From: Amaranthus tricolor | Taxonomy: Eukaryota; Streptophyta; Magnoliopsida; Caryophyllales; Amaranthaceae | DNA length: 64,000 nucleotides | NCBI RefSeq assembly: GCF_026212465.1 | Contig: NC_080049.1 | Location: forward strand, 4,869,783-4,933,782 | Direction: 5' to 3' | Part shown: piece after piece, positions 1 to 12,500 of the stretch | Numbering within the stretch: the stretch's first letter is position 1 | How the letters are laid out: every line of letters begins with the position of its first letter | Notes under the pieces: generated by a model | What the model was told of the DNA's origin: nothing | Seen by the model: only the letters and a program-made list of their open reading frames with translations | Database searches by the model: none | Translations under genes and position numbers: made by a program

Positions 1-55
1 ATGTATCAATATTAAGAATTAAGACTTCTTGACACTTTTTATCGTCTATTCTCAG

Positions 56-3000
56 ATTGCTGACACAGTGATTGGAAGCCATAAGGGTAAATATTTAACT
101 CCATTAACATTTCTTTTTCTACCTGTCCAGGAATACTAATTTTTTCCTCCTTGATGATGTAAACTCTTTTCTCGTATTTGTAGCTGGTTGTCTTTTGTTT
201 GCGATGGTATGATGATGTCGTACTTATTCTAAAATATGCATGCTTGCACTTTGCAGCCTTTGAGAAATCATCAAATATGCTTCCGGATGAATTAGATGAT
301 CCACTAATCCCTGACGAGGATGTGAAATATATCACTCAGCAAGAGTACATTGCAAAAATAAATGAATTGAAGAATGAAGTTCTTGATGCTTGGAGTGTCG
401 GTGATCATTTTAAATCGCTGAAGTTATCCGTTAAGGCAAGTTGATGAAGCTTAGGTTTGTGATAATATCTTTGTTTTGGTTTCTCATGTTATCCTTTGTG
501 CGCAATAAAATTTTTGAAGTTATTATTGGTTTGGTATTCTTTTTGTAATCTCATTATGAGACCATCTGGTAATTGTGTAGCTTCATCATCGCAACATGTA
601 AACGTTTCACGGTTCAAATTGATTTTTATAAAAAAATTTCAAAAATTTCGTTTGGGGAGTAAAAGATCACATTAAAATTTTTTTAATCTTAGTGTTCTGT
701 TTGTAATAAGAATATTTAGTTGGTTACCTAGATTTTGACATTTGCTGAGATGTATGTAGCGGAATGAGAAGTTGAGAACAAAAGTAGTCCAAAAACAAAA
801 TTAGGGGTCTTTGTGGGTAGGTGGGTTGTGGGATCAAATTTCCTTGATGATTGACAGTATAAGAGTAAAAGAGTGAAGCACTAATGCTGAGGAATCTCTG
901 TCTAAAGGAGAGCTACTGCACTAACATTGAAGTTCTACGCTGGGTGACCGTACTGGGCAGTGGGTTTAAGCTTAAGCTTGTTCCTTGTGAGGGGTTGGGC
1001 TTATGATATATGTTTTGTTTTTGAAAGAAAGTAGAGGCTCCATTGAAGGTAAGGTTATTTGCATACATGGCTTATTTGAAAAGTTTGGTACGAGTGACTT
1101 GTTGTAGCTTATCCATGGACGAGATTAAGACAACGAAATAATGAACATGATAGTACTAGGTAATCATATAAAAGATGAAAAAATATACTCCCTCCATCCC
1201 TTCGAACAATACTTTCAATTTTCGTTCTCGTTGTCTCTTTAACTTTGCAACATTTTCTTTTAATACTAGAGGTAGAATGTCGTATGCTTAAAGATTTGTC
1301 AAGCCTTCATTGAGCCCTCTGCGTTCTCCTTTTAATCTTATTTTTTCTTGCTTGTCTTTTCTCGTTCTCTTTTAAGCCCTCATATCTTAGGATTAGATCA
1401 ACCATAGGACCTTGGCTATCGAATGGGCTAAATGATCAACAATGCTTGTGTGTGTGTGTGTGGGGGGGGGGGGGGGGTCTCCAAGAATTGGATGCAAGTA
1501 TTGTGGTTAGATGTCTTTTGGGTAAAGGAAGCCTTCAAAAGCTTTGTTACGTAAATTGTGATTTTCTTAATATAAATTGTTAATATTATCTCCATTCTTC
1601 CATTTATTTCATAAAAGTAGGAACCTTGAATTCTTCATTTGCAAAACATCTTTGGTTATGCTGCTAACTCTTAATTTGGTACTAGTTTACTTCTATTTCA
1701 TATTGCCTCTGAAACTTTTTGAATCAATTTCCTACAAGACAAGTAAAGGAAATTTGGAGTATGTATGATACACCAAACGGTTTTTGTGGGTTTGTTTTAG
1801 CTCACATTCTTCCCTGGGCCAAGGGATAGATCACAAAGAACACAAGACTTCAATGATTGTATTCAAGCATAGAAGAATGGACATGAGTATGGAAAAAGAA
1901 AAGTGCCTTTTTAACCTTAGATGAGGCTACTTTTGGTAGTTCAAATTTCTTGTTTATTTAGTTTTTTAAGATTAGTTGATACAGGTGGAGAATGTATGTG
2001 TATGGCCATTGCAATTTATCTTTTTAATCATAGATTTGTATTAGATTGGGCTAAAGTATAATCTTTGTTACCGAGGATCCCTCATGTTGATTTGTATTTG
2101 CTCATGTAGCCAACCCTATATATTGTGAGTAAGGCCTTGGCATTTGTGTTGTTTGTCCATCATTGAGAGTTGTTTAAGCTACTACAACCTTTTTTTATTA
2201 AATTTTCCTAGCTGCTATTATTGGCATCCATTCATGCGTGCATTATACTTTTTTTTCCTTTCTTATGGGGTATGAGACTGTGAGTAGTGATAGATGCTTC
2301 TATGAGGGTGAGAGCAACTATTTAGAGATTCCATCTTTATTTTATTTTCCTAGCTAGCAAAGCCAAAGGCATCAAGACTCTTATTCCTTTTGAAGCAACT
2401 GAATGTAATAGGAGAATGTAGTGAAAATTATCAAGGTGCCAATGTGTGTGTTTTCTTGCTACTGCAAAATAATAGATGTGTCAACTGTCAAGGTCAAATC
2501 AATTTGCGAGTTTTGATATGTTGGCGTGAATTTGGACTCTGAAGGAGATTTGGGTTCAAGATTTTGGAGTTAGAAGTATAGGATGTTGATGTTCTCTAAA
2601 ATGTAAGTCTGCTTGGTAAAGGATAATTGTATCTTTCAATTAAACCTGTGTTGTCTAGCAGTCTTTCTTTGAAATCAAATGTCTATAAACCATTGGAAAA
2701 AAACCGTGGTTACGGATGCATTTGCTGATCGGTCGTGGTGTTGCAAAAATGGATATAACAGCGTAATAATCCGAATTATAATGCAAAAACAAAGCCGCAT
2801 CTCCGCATTGTGACCGTATTGTAAATGTTTTTGAGTTTACTGTGACCAAAATATTGGCTGCATTGAACGAAAATTATATGTGTTGACTGCGATTCCATTT
2901 CGTGACCTAGTCTATGGCCGTGATTGAAACCATATTTTTGCACTATGAATTGCGAATTACTGTTGTTGCGATGTGAATTTTTGAAAAAAAATACGTAAGA

Positions 3001-6000
3001 GTTTTGAACTTATAATTGCATGCGTTACATGTTATGTAGCATCAACGCGGCGTTTTGGCTGTGAAAATTCATGCACCTTTATATAACGTGATTTAACGTC
3101 ACCAACAAATTTCAAACATGTTACATAACGGGTGTTATGTAACATAATGGGGGAGTTTTTTTTTTCCATGTTGTAAATTGAGTGGGAAAGGTATAGCAAA
3201 AGTGAACCACTTACCATTGTTTTTCATAGAGCTGCTTTAATATTTGGTATGATCAGTGAATAAAATTATAGGACAATACTTGGTTTGTAGAGCTATTCAA
3301 TTGTCCATTTCCCTATTTTGGCAATCCAAATTTAGTCTTAAGTCTATTAGAATCCAACTCCTTGTTGCATTAACTATTACTAGGTTTGTTTTCCAAAAAA
3401 AAAAGGTGTAAAGTGGTTTGCTTTTGCAACTAAACAATTTCGCCTTCTCTTATTGGCTTGTGGAATGTTTTCACACAATTATTTCTTCTCCTATCTTTTT
3501 TCATGACTCCTTGTTATATCAGATGGTTTAGAATTTAATTTCTTTGAGAAGCATGACTAGGATGTTTTTCAGAGAAAATGTTTTCTATTCACTTTCTCTA
3601 TCTTATGATTCTTCTTTGAACTATGTTCTTTATTATTTTATTTTGAATTTTGAATGGCAATCCATCTTTTGGTCCTCCCTTTTTGACATCAAACCCGTTT
3701 GTTTGAGATTTGATATATGTCACAAGTTTAACTACCTTACAGACGTCTTGTACCGTAGAGTTTGGGGGTGAGAAATTTTCTGGTTTACTAATTATGGTTT
3801 CTCACATCTTGAAAACAAATTGTTTGTTCAAAAATTTACATATGCCTTCCACATCGGTGCTTGGGTTAATTTTCTTCTGTTCTTTGGGAAATTCCAATAA
3901 ATTCTTAAATGGACGTCTTAAGTCTCTTTTTTTCTTCATCTTGCTATATCTAGAAACCAAAGGTCCCTTGAAGGGTAATGCTTGTAATTGGTGATTTATC
4001 GCATATTGAACACCGATATTAAGTTGTCGAAATAGGTGGCAAAAGACTCCTTTTCTCTGATAATTATGCTATATGATTGAGCTTCGAAATTTCTTTAGGA
4101 ACGAGTTGTTTGCAAATTTAGGTGAATTTGTTTATTTTTTCAGTCCTCTTTTTGATGCACGTCAAGAGAACACTTTGCTTATCTTCAATTAGGAGGGTAA
4201 CTCATTATGTTTTGGTCATTTGGCCGCTGTTTCATAATTAGGTGTGAATTCGCATAAAATGGTCCAAAGGTAATCTAAAATGGCTTAAAATTCAGTTGCA
4301 TCAACTTGCAATTTGGAGGGTGATTAGTGAATTAGGTAGCACTGATTTGCATTAATGTGCTTCATTTTCGTTAAACTGTTGAGACATGTTGCAGATAAAG
4401 GATCTCTCAACCTAATATATCAATGTTTAAGGATGAAGTAAGAGTCTAAAACTCTCTATTAGGAAAAATGAGGATTATGTTGGGTGTGCTAGAGAGTTAT
4501 TTATTTATTTCAAACGTGGTTTAAGATTGTAGTCTGGCTTCATCTTTGGTCACTTTACTGTCTCTGAGTCTGCTGTTGTTGTCTTTCGGGATCTACTCTA
4601 GTAGTAACTGTCGGACAAGCATTTATGGCTTCTTTGGCATTTATTGTGATTTTGCTGGGAAACAATATTCTTTTTGCTTCTTGCATAGTTGGTGGGAATT
4701 AAGCCGTCTCTTTTTAGATTAAGGACTTGTTCTTTTCGCCTCAGAAATTATATATTAGAAAGATGAGCTTGAGTTAGTTTATGAGCGAAGCTTAAGTCAA
4801 GATATTTCAAAAATATAAAAGGCTTTTCTTAAACTACCACTACCGTTCTTGCATTTACTTAAGTTTCTTTATCTAACTTGTAACCCAGCTATCATTATTA
4901 ATGAAGGTTGCTAGGCTATTGAGGGACACAACATTACTACAATTTTATCCTACCTTATTTTCTTTGGCGACTGATATATTGGATATGCTTGGTGATATGG
5001 TATGGGAGCGCATTAAGCGGAAGGCTGAATATTTGGAAGATGGCATACAGTTTCATGCTTTGCCAGGTATCTTGTTGTATTTTCCAATAATATTTATTCC
5101 ATCATTCCTTTGGTCTTTATATAGTTATAGTTGGAATCTCCATGCAAAAAGGCATAAAAAACTCCTTAGCCCTCAACTATAACAGTCAGGTGTGTCTCAG
5201 GCTGAAGATGCACCAGGGTGAATATGTTTCAGTTTCTTCTTAATACTAGTTCATAGTATGGTTGGGATACCAAGGCATAATGGCCTACTGTCTTGATTTG
5301 AAGTTTCCTCTAAATTTTAGAACACAAATTGTTGAAAGAAACGGTCTCTTTGAGATACGTGTCCATTTGGGTCGCCCCAATGTTATTAGAAAAAAAAAAT
5401 AAAAACAAACATGCGCTTTTTAACCAGTTTTAACTAATTGAAGTTGGTGTTTTAACCTATTAAAGTTGGTATATTAACCTGTTCTAGTTGGTATTTTAAC
5501 CTTTAAGGAGTTGGTTTACTAGTTAAGTTGTTAATCTATGAAGTTGGCATTTTAACATGTTGAAGTTGGTATTTTAACCTATTTAAGTTGGTGTTTTATG
5601 CTGCTTAAGTTGGTATTTTAACTTATTTAAGTTGGTGTTTTAGTATATTGAGGTTGGTATTTTAACCTATTGATGTTGGCATTTTAACCTATTCGAGTTG
5701 GTGTTAACGTATTAAAGTTGGTATTTTAACCTATTTGGAGTGGTGTTTTTATAAGTTGTTAATCTATTGAAGTTGGTTCTTTATGCTGCTTAAGTTGGTA
5801 TTTTGACTTATTTAAGTTGGTGTTTACCTATTGAAGTTGGTATTTTAACCTATTAAAGTTAGTGTTATAACCTGTTAAATTGGTATTTAACATCTTGAAG
5901 TTGGTATTTTAAAGTTGGGGTTTTAACCAACTACAAGTTAAAACACCAACTTCAATAGGTTAAAATATCAACTCCTCTAGGTTAAAATACCAACTTTATT

Positions 6001-6530
6001 AGGTTAACATATCAACATCATAGGCTAACAACTTAACAGATTAAACTAACAACTTAACAGGTTAAAATACCAACTCTATATACCAACTTTAATAGGTTAA
6101 AATACCAACTCAAATTGGTAAATACCAACTCCAATAGGTTAAAACATCAACTTCAATAGGTTATATCAGGTTAAGAAGCGCGTGTTTGTTTTTAAGTTTT
6201 TCTTTTTTTCTTTTTAATTGTAAAATGTTAGTGGGCTGGGCATGAAGAGTTTAGTGGGCTGGGCATGAAGAGTCATCTCTTTAAGAGACAATCTCTCAAG
6301 AGACTAGCTCAGTTTAGAAATCAAACATATTCGTATGATCTGTCTCTCAGATTTAATACATCGTTCATTAGCAGTTGGTTGCATCTGGAAGCAATTTTGT
6401 GCAAACTTGTGTAAATTTGTACATTATTTTCTAATGTAGATAATACCGGGTTTTCTAATCACCCAATATTTTTTACACGTCTTACAATTTGCATAATCTG
6501 GTTCTCATTGTTCTTGTTAGGTTGTTAATT

Positions 6531-6573
<43 letters not shown>

Positions 6574-9500
6574 CTTCTGAAACATGTATCGGAAAGGACT
6601 ATGGAGGGTTTTGTTTCGAGACTTTGATAGGTTCACAACTTTCTTTTATACTTCCCCTGTTTCATTATACTTGGAACTAGAGATGGCAATAGATCTTGGA
6701 CACGGCTCGAATCTGTGGATCCAGATCCTTTTCGGCGAGTTTGGATCCTAAAATTTTGGATCTATAGTATCCGAGTGGGGTCATCCGGATCCGGGTCTTA
6801 AAAACTACCCAGAATCGGACCCGTGTATCCTTAGGATCCGTTTTATATTAATCATGTCATTGTCAAACATAAGGTATAAGGTGTATTATTATCACTCAAA
6901 AGGCCAACAATACTTGGCTCACTCACAAAACTGGGTTGATATTCATATTTCGTATGAATAAGTTGCTTGCTTTGAAGTTATATTCTAATTTGTTGTTCCT
7001 CCCTTCAAACAAAAAAGGCTTGGTCTTTTTTGTTTCGATTGGATTATTCTGCTTTATTTTGTATGTTAGATTGTGTAGTTATATGAAGTATATTATTATC
7101 GTTAGTCAAGTATATAATTCTATCATAATCTCAATATGAAGCAAAATTCAATCAAACATGCGAAAATCAGATGGACTCGGATCCGATCTTGGATCCGTAA
7201 GATTCGTGATACGGATCTGGGTCCTGAAATTTCAGACCCGCGAATCCGGGTCTTCCCAATGAAAAAGGATCTGGATCCGGGTCCATCTGGACCCGGTCCA
7301 GATTAGACCCATTGCCATCTCTACTTGGAACATTAGGTTTTTTGCTACAATTCATCATTCAAACTTATTTTATATATTAATGTGTAAGAAAAATATAGTC
7401 AAGTGGAATCTTGTATAAGTCGTCTAATTGCAATTTTTCATAATATTAATAATTTATTATTTTCAGTTATGCATAACTTAAAGATATAAATTATCTAAAT
7501 AACGCATTGGATTGCATTAAAACCCTTATGTTGGAAGTATAACGGAACAGAGGAAAATTAGGGTGTTGGAGGGACCTTAACTCTTTTTTCTTGGAAAGAC
7601 AGATGTTTTTAAGGATGTATCAGGTATGAGTGCATTGCATCTCCCTTTCCATCAATTAAAAAGGCTTGGAAAGAGTAGCTCCTTGTGTTAATGTTTCTTT
7701 TTTGATATTCTGTTTTTGCTAATCCTCGTTGCCTTCTTCAAATTTATGTTGGAGTACAATAAAAATAGTTAATTTTGACGTAATATGGAGGCTTATTGCG
7801 TTTTCATGTCTATAAATATACAGAAGCACCTAGACAGCAACTCTGCATTTCCTGTTTATTTATACATTTATTTTTTTGTTGCTCAAATCATACTAGAATC
7901 TGTTCCACCTCAGAATGGTAAACAACCATCGTTTTATAGTCCAACCAATTAGTAAATTGGTACAAGGAATTCAGGATCAAGATTTCTTTTGAAAATTTAA
8001 CAGCTCTTTTTCTATATCATACTTTCTGCAGACTTCGGTTTCCTTAAAAAAATAGAAAACACTAGTGGGCTGTTTGGATGGGGGTTGGGCTTTTCGGGGA
8101 GCATGGAGGATTAATGTAGTATGTTTTTCCTTTTTTCTTTAATGGAATCAATATTTATCTTGTGTTTTTGCTTGCTTTATGTAGAGGATTTTCAAGCAAG
8201 TGATGTTTGCTCGGATGCAAAGGAAACCTGTCACAATTGGTTTTGTAAGATCGGTTCCATACGTGATCTGCTGCCTCGCATGTGAGATTTTTGATAGAAC
8301 TTTTTATTCTCCTTTTTGCATCTGTTTGGATCAAGGCTTTGACATTGCTGTTGTTGTTGATCATCTTGATTGCATTCATATGCACAGAAGTGTGTATGAA
8401 TGCAGATAAGCCTGAACTGAAATCCATACACTCACATACTTAACTATATGAGTATTTGGAGCCATACTTATGGAGAAAGAAAATCTGAGTATACTCTTCT
8501 CAAGACTAGTTTTATGGTGTATACTGTATATTGCTCTTATCTTAAAAGGTGAACGGGAAAGCAGCATACCTCTGTTATGCCATATAATTATTCAAATGCC
8601 GGCTGAGCTATTTTTCTAGTTATAGTATTGTTTGTTTTCTCTGGAATTATTGTCGGCGCAACTAATATCTTCTCGTGTGGTATACTTTTTTTCATGCTGT
8701 CAACTATAACTTGTCTCATAACCCTGAAATATTATAACTATTGAATTTGGTACAAGAACAGTACTGAGGCTTCTCTTTTACGTATTGTATCCGTCCCGGT
8801 TCTATTGTTTGAGCCTTGGTTTGTTTGATGACCTTTAGCTTAATGAAAAATTGTTTTACTTCAGCTTCATGGAGCTTGCAATATTGCCTTGTTGGCGATT
8901 CTTACGTGATGACTTTACTGATGTGGTCCAACGCTTGCTTGCAATGATGCGTGGTTTTGGTTCTCCTTTGGCATCTGCATATTGTCATCTGTATTTGGTC
9001 TACCGTGTTCAGAAATTACCGGCATGCCACAATGGTATAATCAGCTTAAACTTGTGCAACCTTTTTTTGTTAGCTTTATACCTGTCTTTTGAATTATAAT
9101 TTTTCTTACATGTGATGGCTATTTGCTTCAACTTAATTATAGTCTATTTAGAAAATTATGATGGTTATAATTATGGTAGTCATTGTTTTTTTGGGGTATA
9201 TTGTCTTGTGAGAAACACGGCCTTGGTTTCTCCATTTTTGTCATACTCATAACTCACCCGCGAACAACTTTCTCTCTCCTCACTTTTTCTTACTTCTTGT
9301 CCTTGTCACCATAATATGTGGTAGTTGGCTAGTTGCTACATTATACCTCCTATTTTTAGTCTGCCATTTTAACTTTTGGGAAATTTCTAATTAAGTTTAC
9401 CTTTTTCTTTATATGGAAACTTTTGTGTTCATGACTTCTAATAAAATTTTTACTAACTGTCCTTTATTAAGATGTCCATTTTTTGTTTTTGGGATGTTTC

Positions 9501-12500
9501 AATACACTTGTTAGAAGTAGTTAAAGATTGAGTACCTTTAATTTATTAATTTGTTGTTGGTTTAATATTCACTTATATATTGGTCCTGGATTTTGGTTTC
9601 CGTTCGTTATAAGGCCATGGCCTTACTTGTAGGTCTACCTGTTATCTCAACTATAAAGTATCGTTGATTTCATTTGCTTACATATTGACATTGCAGAATA
9701 TCTCATTACTTGCATAAGAGACATTAATCTTATGATGGTTTCTATCATATCATCAAAAGAAACCACAGATGATGGGAGCGATGTGAGCAAAGAATCTTTT
9801 ATTCACCTTCTGGAACCACCTATGGAGTACATCGTGAAATCCATATTTAAGGATCGGAAGGTCAGCGAGTTTATCATATCATATGCTCTTTCTGTTGAAG
9901 GAACCTCGCCCTGCAAATTAGGAATAGAAGACACCATAATTCAATGAGACTCATTATTGGGTATCCAGCCTATATAGACAGCCTGTTGGTTGTTCCTTTT
10001 TCTAAGCTTTTCATAAGATATTAGTACATTATTAATGAATAAAATCTTCTTATATAATGAGGCTTAGGGTAGGGGTGGAGGATGGGGAAAATGGTTTATG
10101 CTTGCTGCCTGATCATAATCTCACATTGCTTCATTTCATTTTTTGTTTGTATCCAGTGTTTATGTTTTTAGTGTTCTCTATTATTCTGTAACATAAAGTC
10201 ATATGAACTTGCTTTGAACTTCTGCTAGTTGACACTCAGTATTCCCTCTTTCTGAAAGCAAGGAAGCAATATACTGGTCAATGACAGACTAGCAAGGACG
10301 TTGTCGGAATTATTTGGAAAAAGTTCCTGTGTTTCGCTTGTTCTCAACCATTTACTCAAGGAACTACCGACTGAAGCAATCCGATCTAATGCTCTGCGCA
10401 TACTGGACCTCATTGAGTGCAGTGTTGGTTCATCCATTGATCAGGTATTTTGGATCTTCAATTATATCTTGTGGTTGAATTTGAATCTTTCCCAAAATTA
10501 TGCCCTAAATGAATTGAAGTGAACTGGAACAGTCCATTGATAGGCCAGGACAATATAAAATGCAGAAATGTAATAGAAAATGTATTATTGTGATTCAAGA
10601 ACTGCAAATGATGGGAATAAAAAAAAAGAAGCATTTGATTGGCTTGCAACTTTCCTTAGAACTCAACTTAAAGTGTATACAAAATATTTCTAATGTGTTT
10701 CTCTACTTCCCTATTATTATTTATATTAGTTTTCCCTCCCCTAAGATTATACCTAATTGGTACTAAAATACTTAATATACCCCTTTATCCCATATATGAC
10801 AAATCGTCGTTAAGTAGCATAAGATTTATAAGTTCATAAATAAAAACTGAGAGGTCATTAGTTATTTTCTTTGTTAAATTCCTAGGAATTTACTTTAGTT
10901 GTTTTTTGATGCTAAGCAATTTTAATTTCCTAAAAATTTCAAATATTCCTTTGAGATGTGGGAAAATCACTTTCTGGGATTCTAAATTACTATGGTTTTT
11001 AATTATTCTGTTAAACAAAAAAACTCCAAATATGAACTTTCTAAGAAATTAAAGTTTCCATGGAGTTTATGTGCAAATAAACGATCTCTTTGAAAATAAT
11101 CAAAAACTTGAGAGACAAAGAGGATGAATATGGAGAGAGAGAAACCCACTTGTTCGAGAGTGGAGGAGATGGGTTATATGTCGATGTTCAATGGCTGAAG
11201 AAATAAGTCATGGTGTGAATATTTATTAAAAAAACAGGTTGATATTTGATGTGACTCCATTAACATCAACAATGTCTCCGAAGATGCCATCAGACACTAA
11301 GACTTTTTCCTTTCAGTCTACGAGACAAAGCCAAGTCTTGGCTCAAGTCTGAGCCCCGAAACAAATAGGCGACATGGGAAGAGTTGGTTACTGGCATGGA
11401 ATAAAAATTCCCTCGTTACATTACGTAATGCTCGTTATATATCATGTTTGAAAGTTGCCGCGACATTAAATTCCGTTATATGACGGTGCACGAAATTTCA
11501 CAATCAAAAGGTCGCGTTAACCGTTATATAACGTGTAGCGCCCGTTATTTTACCGTTATAACAATATTTCACCATTACAACGTTATTTATCTTCCCGTTA
11601 AAATTTTATTAATACCCATTAACTTTGATAATTACAATTACTTAAATTATAGTTACTCATAATTATATTTGATAAACAAATTAATTAACTTCACTAAGTT
11701 AATCAATTATACACTAAAAGAATCTCAAATATTGCATTTATAATAGCTAGTTGCATATTATTGCATAATAATAGTAGTTCAACAACAAAAATGCAATTAT
11801 AAGTTCAAAACCCCTTATGTGATTTTTTTTCCAAAAATCACACCGCATCGGCTACAATTCGCGTTATATCTCCGTTATAGCTATTTTCCGCGACATTGCG
11901 ACCGTTTTCACAAACGCATCTGTGAATGCGATTTTTTCCATGGCTACTGGGTTTCTCACAAAGTTCTCCCCCCCTAAGAAAGACTTCTCAATTAAGGTCA
12001 GAATTCCAGACTTTTAAGCAAATTCCTTTTGCAAGTTACTACAAAGCCTGGGAACGGTTCAAAGATCTCCTGAGATGATGCCCCCACCATGCAATACCCA
12101 AGTGGCTTCTCATTTAATCCTTTCTATTTCGGTATTCATGATAAACACAGGTCCACCATAAATGCTGTATGTGGTGGTGATATGAGCTCCAAAACTGAGG
12201 AAGAATTGCTAACTCTCTTTAAAACTGATCGCTTAAAACTCCTCTTCATGGAGTAATGAAAGGGAGTTAGTAGTACAATCTTCAACTAAGTTAGATGTGG
12301 AGGTGATGAGAGCCATTAGTATGCTAACTTCAGCCGCATGTACATCGTTAATTAGTTTGGTTGATTTTGCAATATAATGAAAAAAATTTAAGATTGAACC
12401 AATGAGATCACAGAGATTGAGAAACAATGATAATCCATGAGCAGATGGCGAGGAATAGGAACAAAAACTAAGAAAATATAATTTTCGTATATCAACCATT

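Larger units (their letters stand above)
436..4906 (+). other. GC-AG intron of the VPS35L-like gene
   Basis: The 5' splice site reads AAG then GCAAGT, the textbook GC-AG donor, with no GT donor that keeps the frame. The acceptor is AG at 4905-4906. Joining codon AAG (433-435) to GTT (4907) keeps phase 0 and gives the family sequence across the join (KLSVK then VARLLRDTT). At 4.47 kb it is the longest intron seen in the gene. It carries a copy of the dispersed CG-rich repeat near 2690-3220 and a Stowaway-like end near 1188. Confidence 0.75.

Noticed and set aside
1188..1215. Complete Stowaway MITE beginning TACTCCCTCCATCCC
   Set aside because: No matching right end was found nearby; similar lone ends at 12953 and 26209 were also left out.
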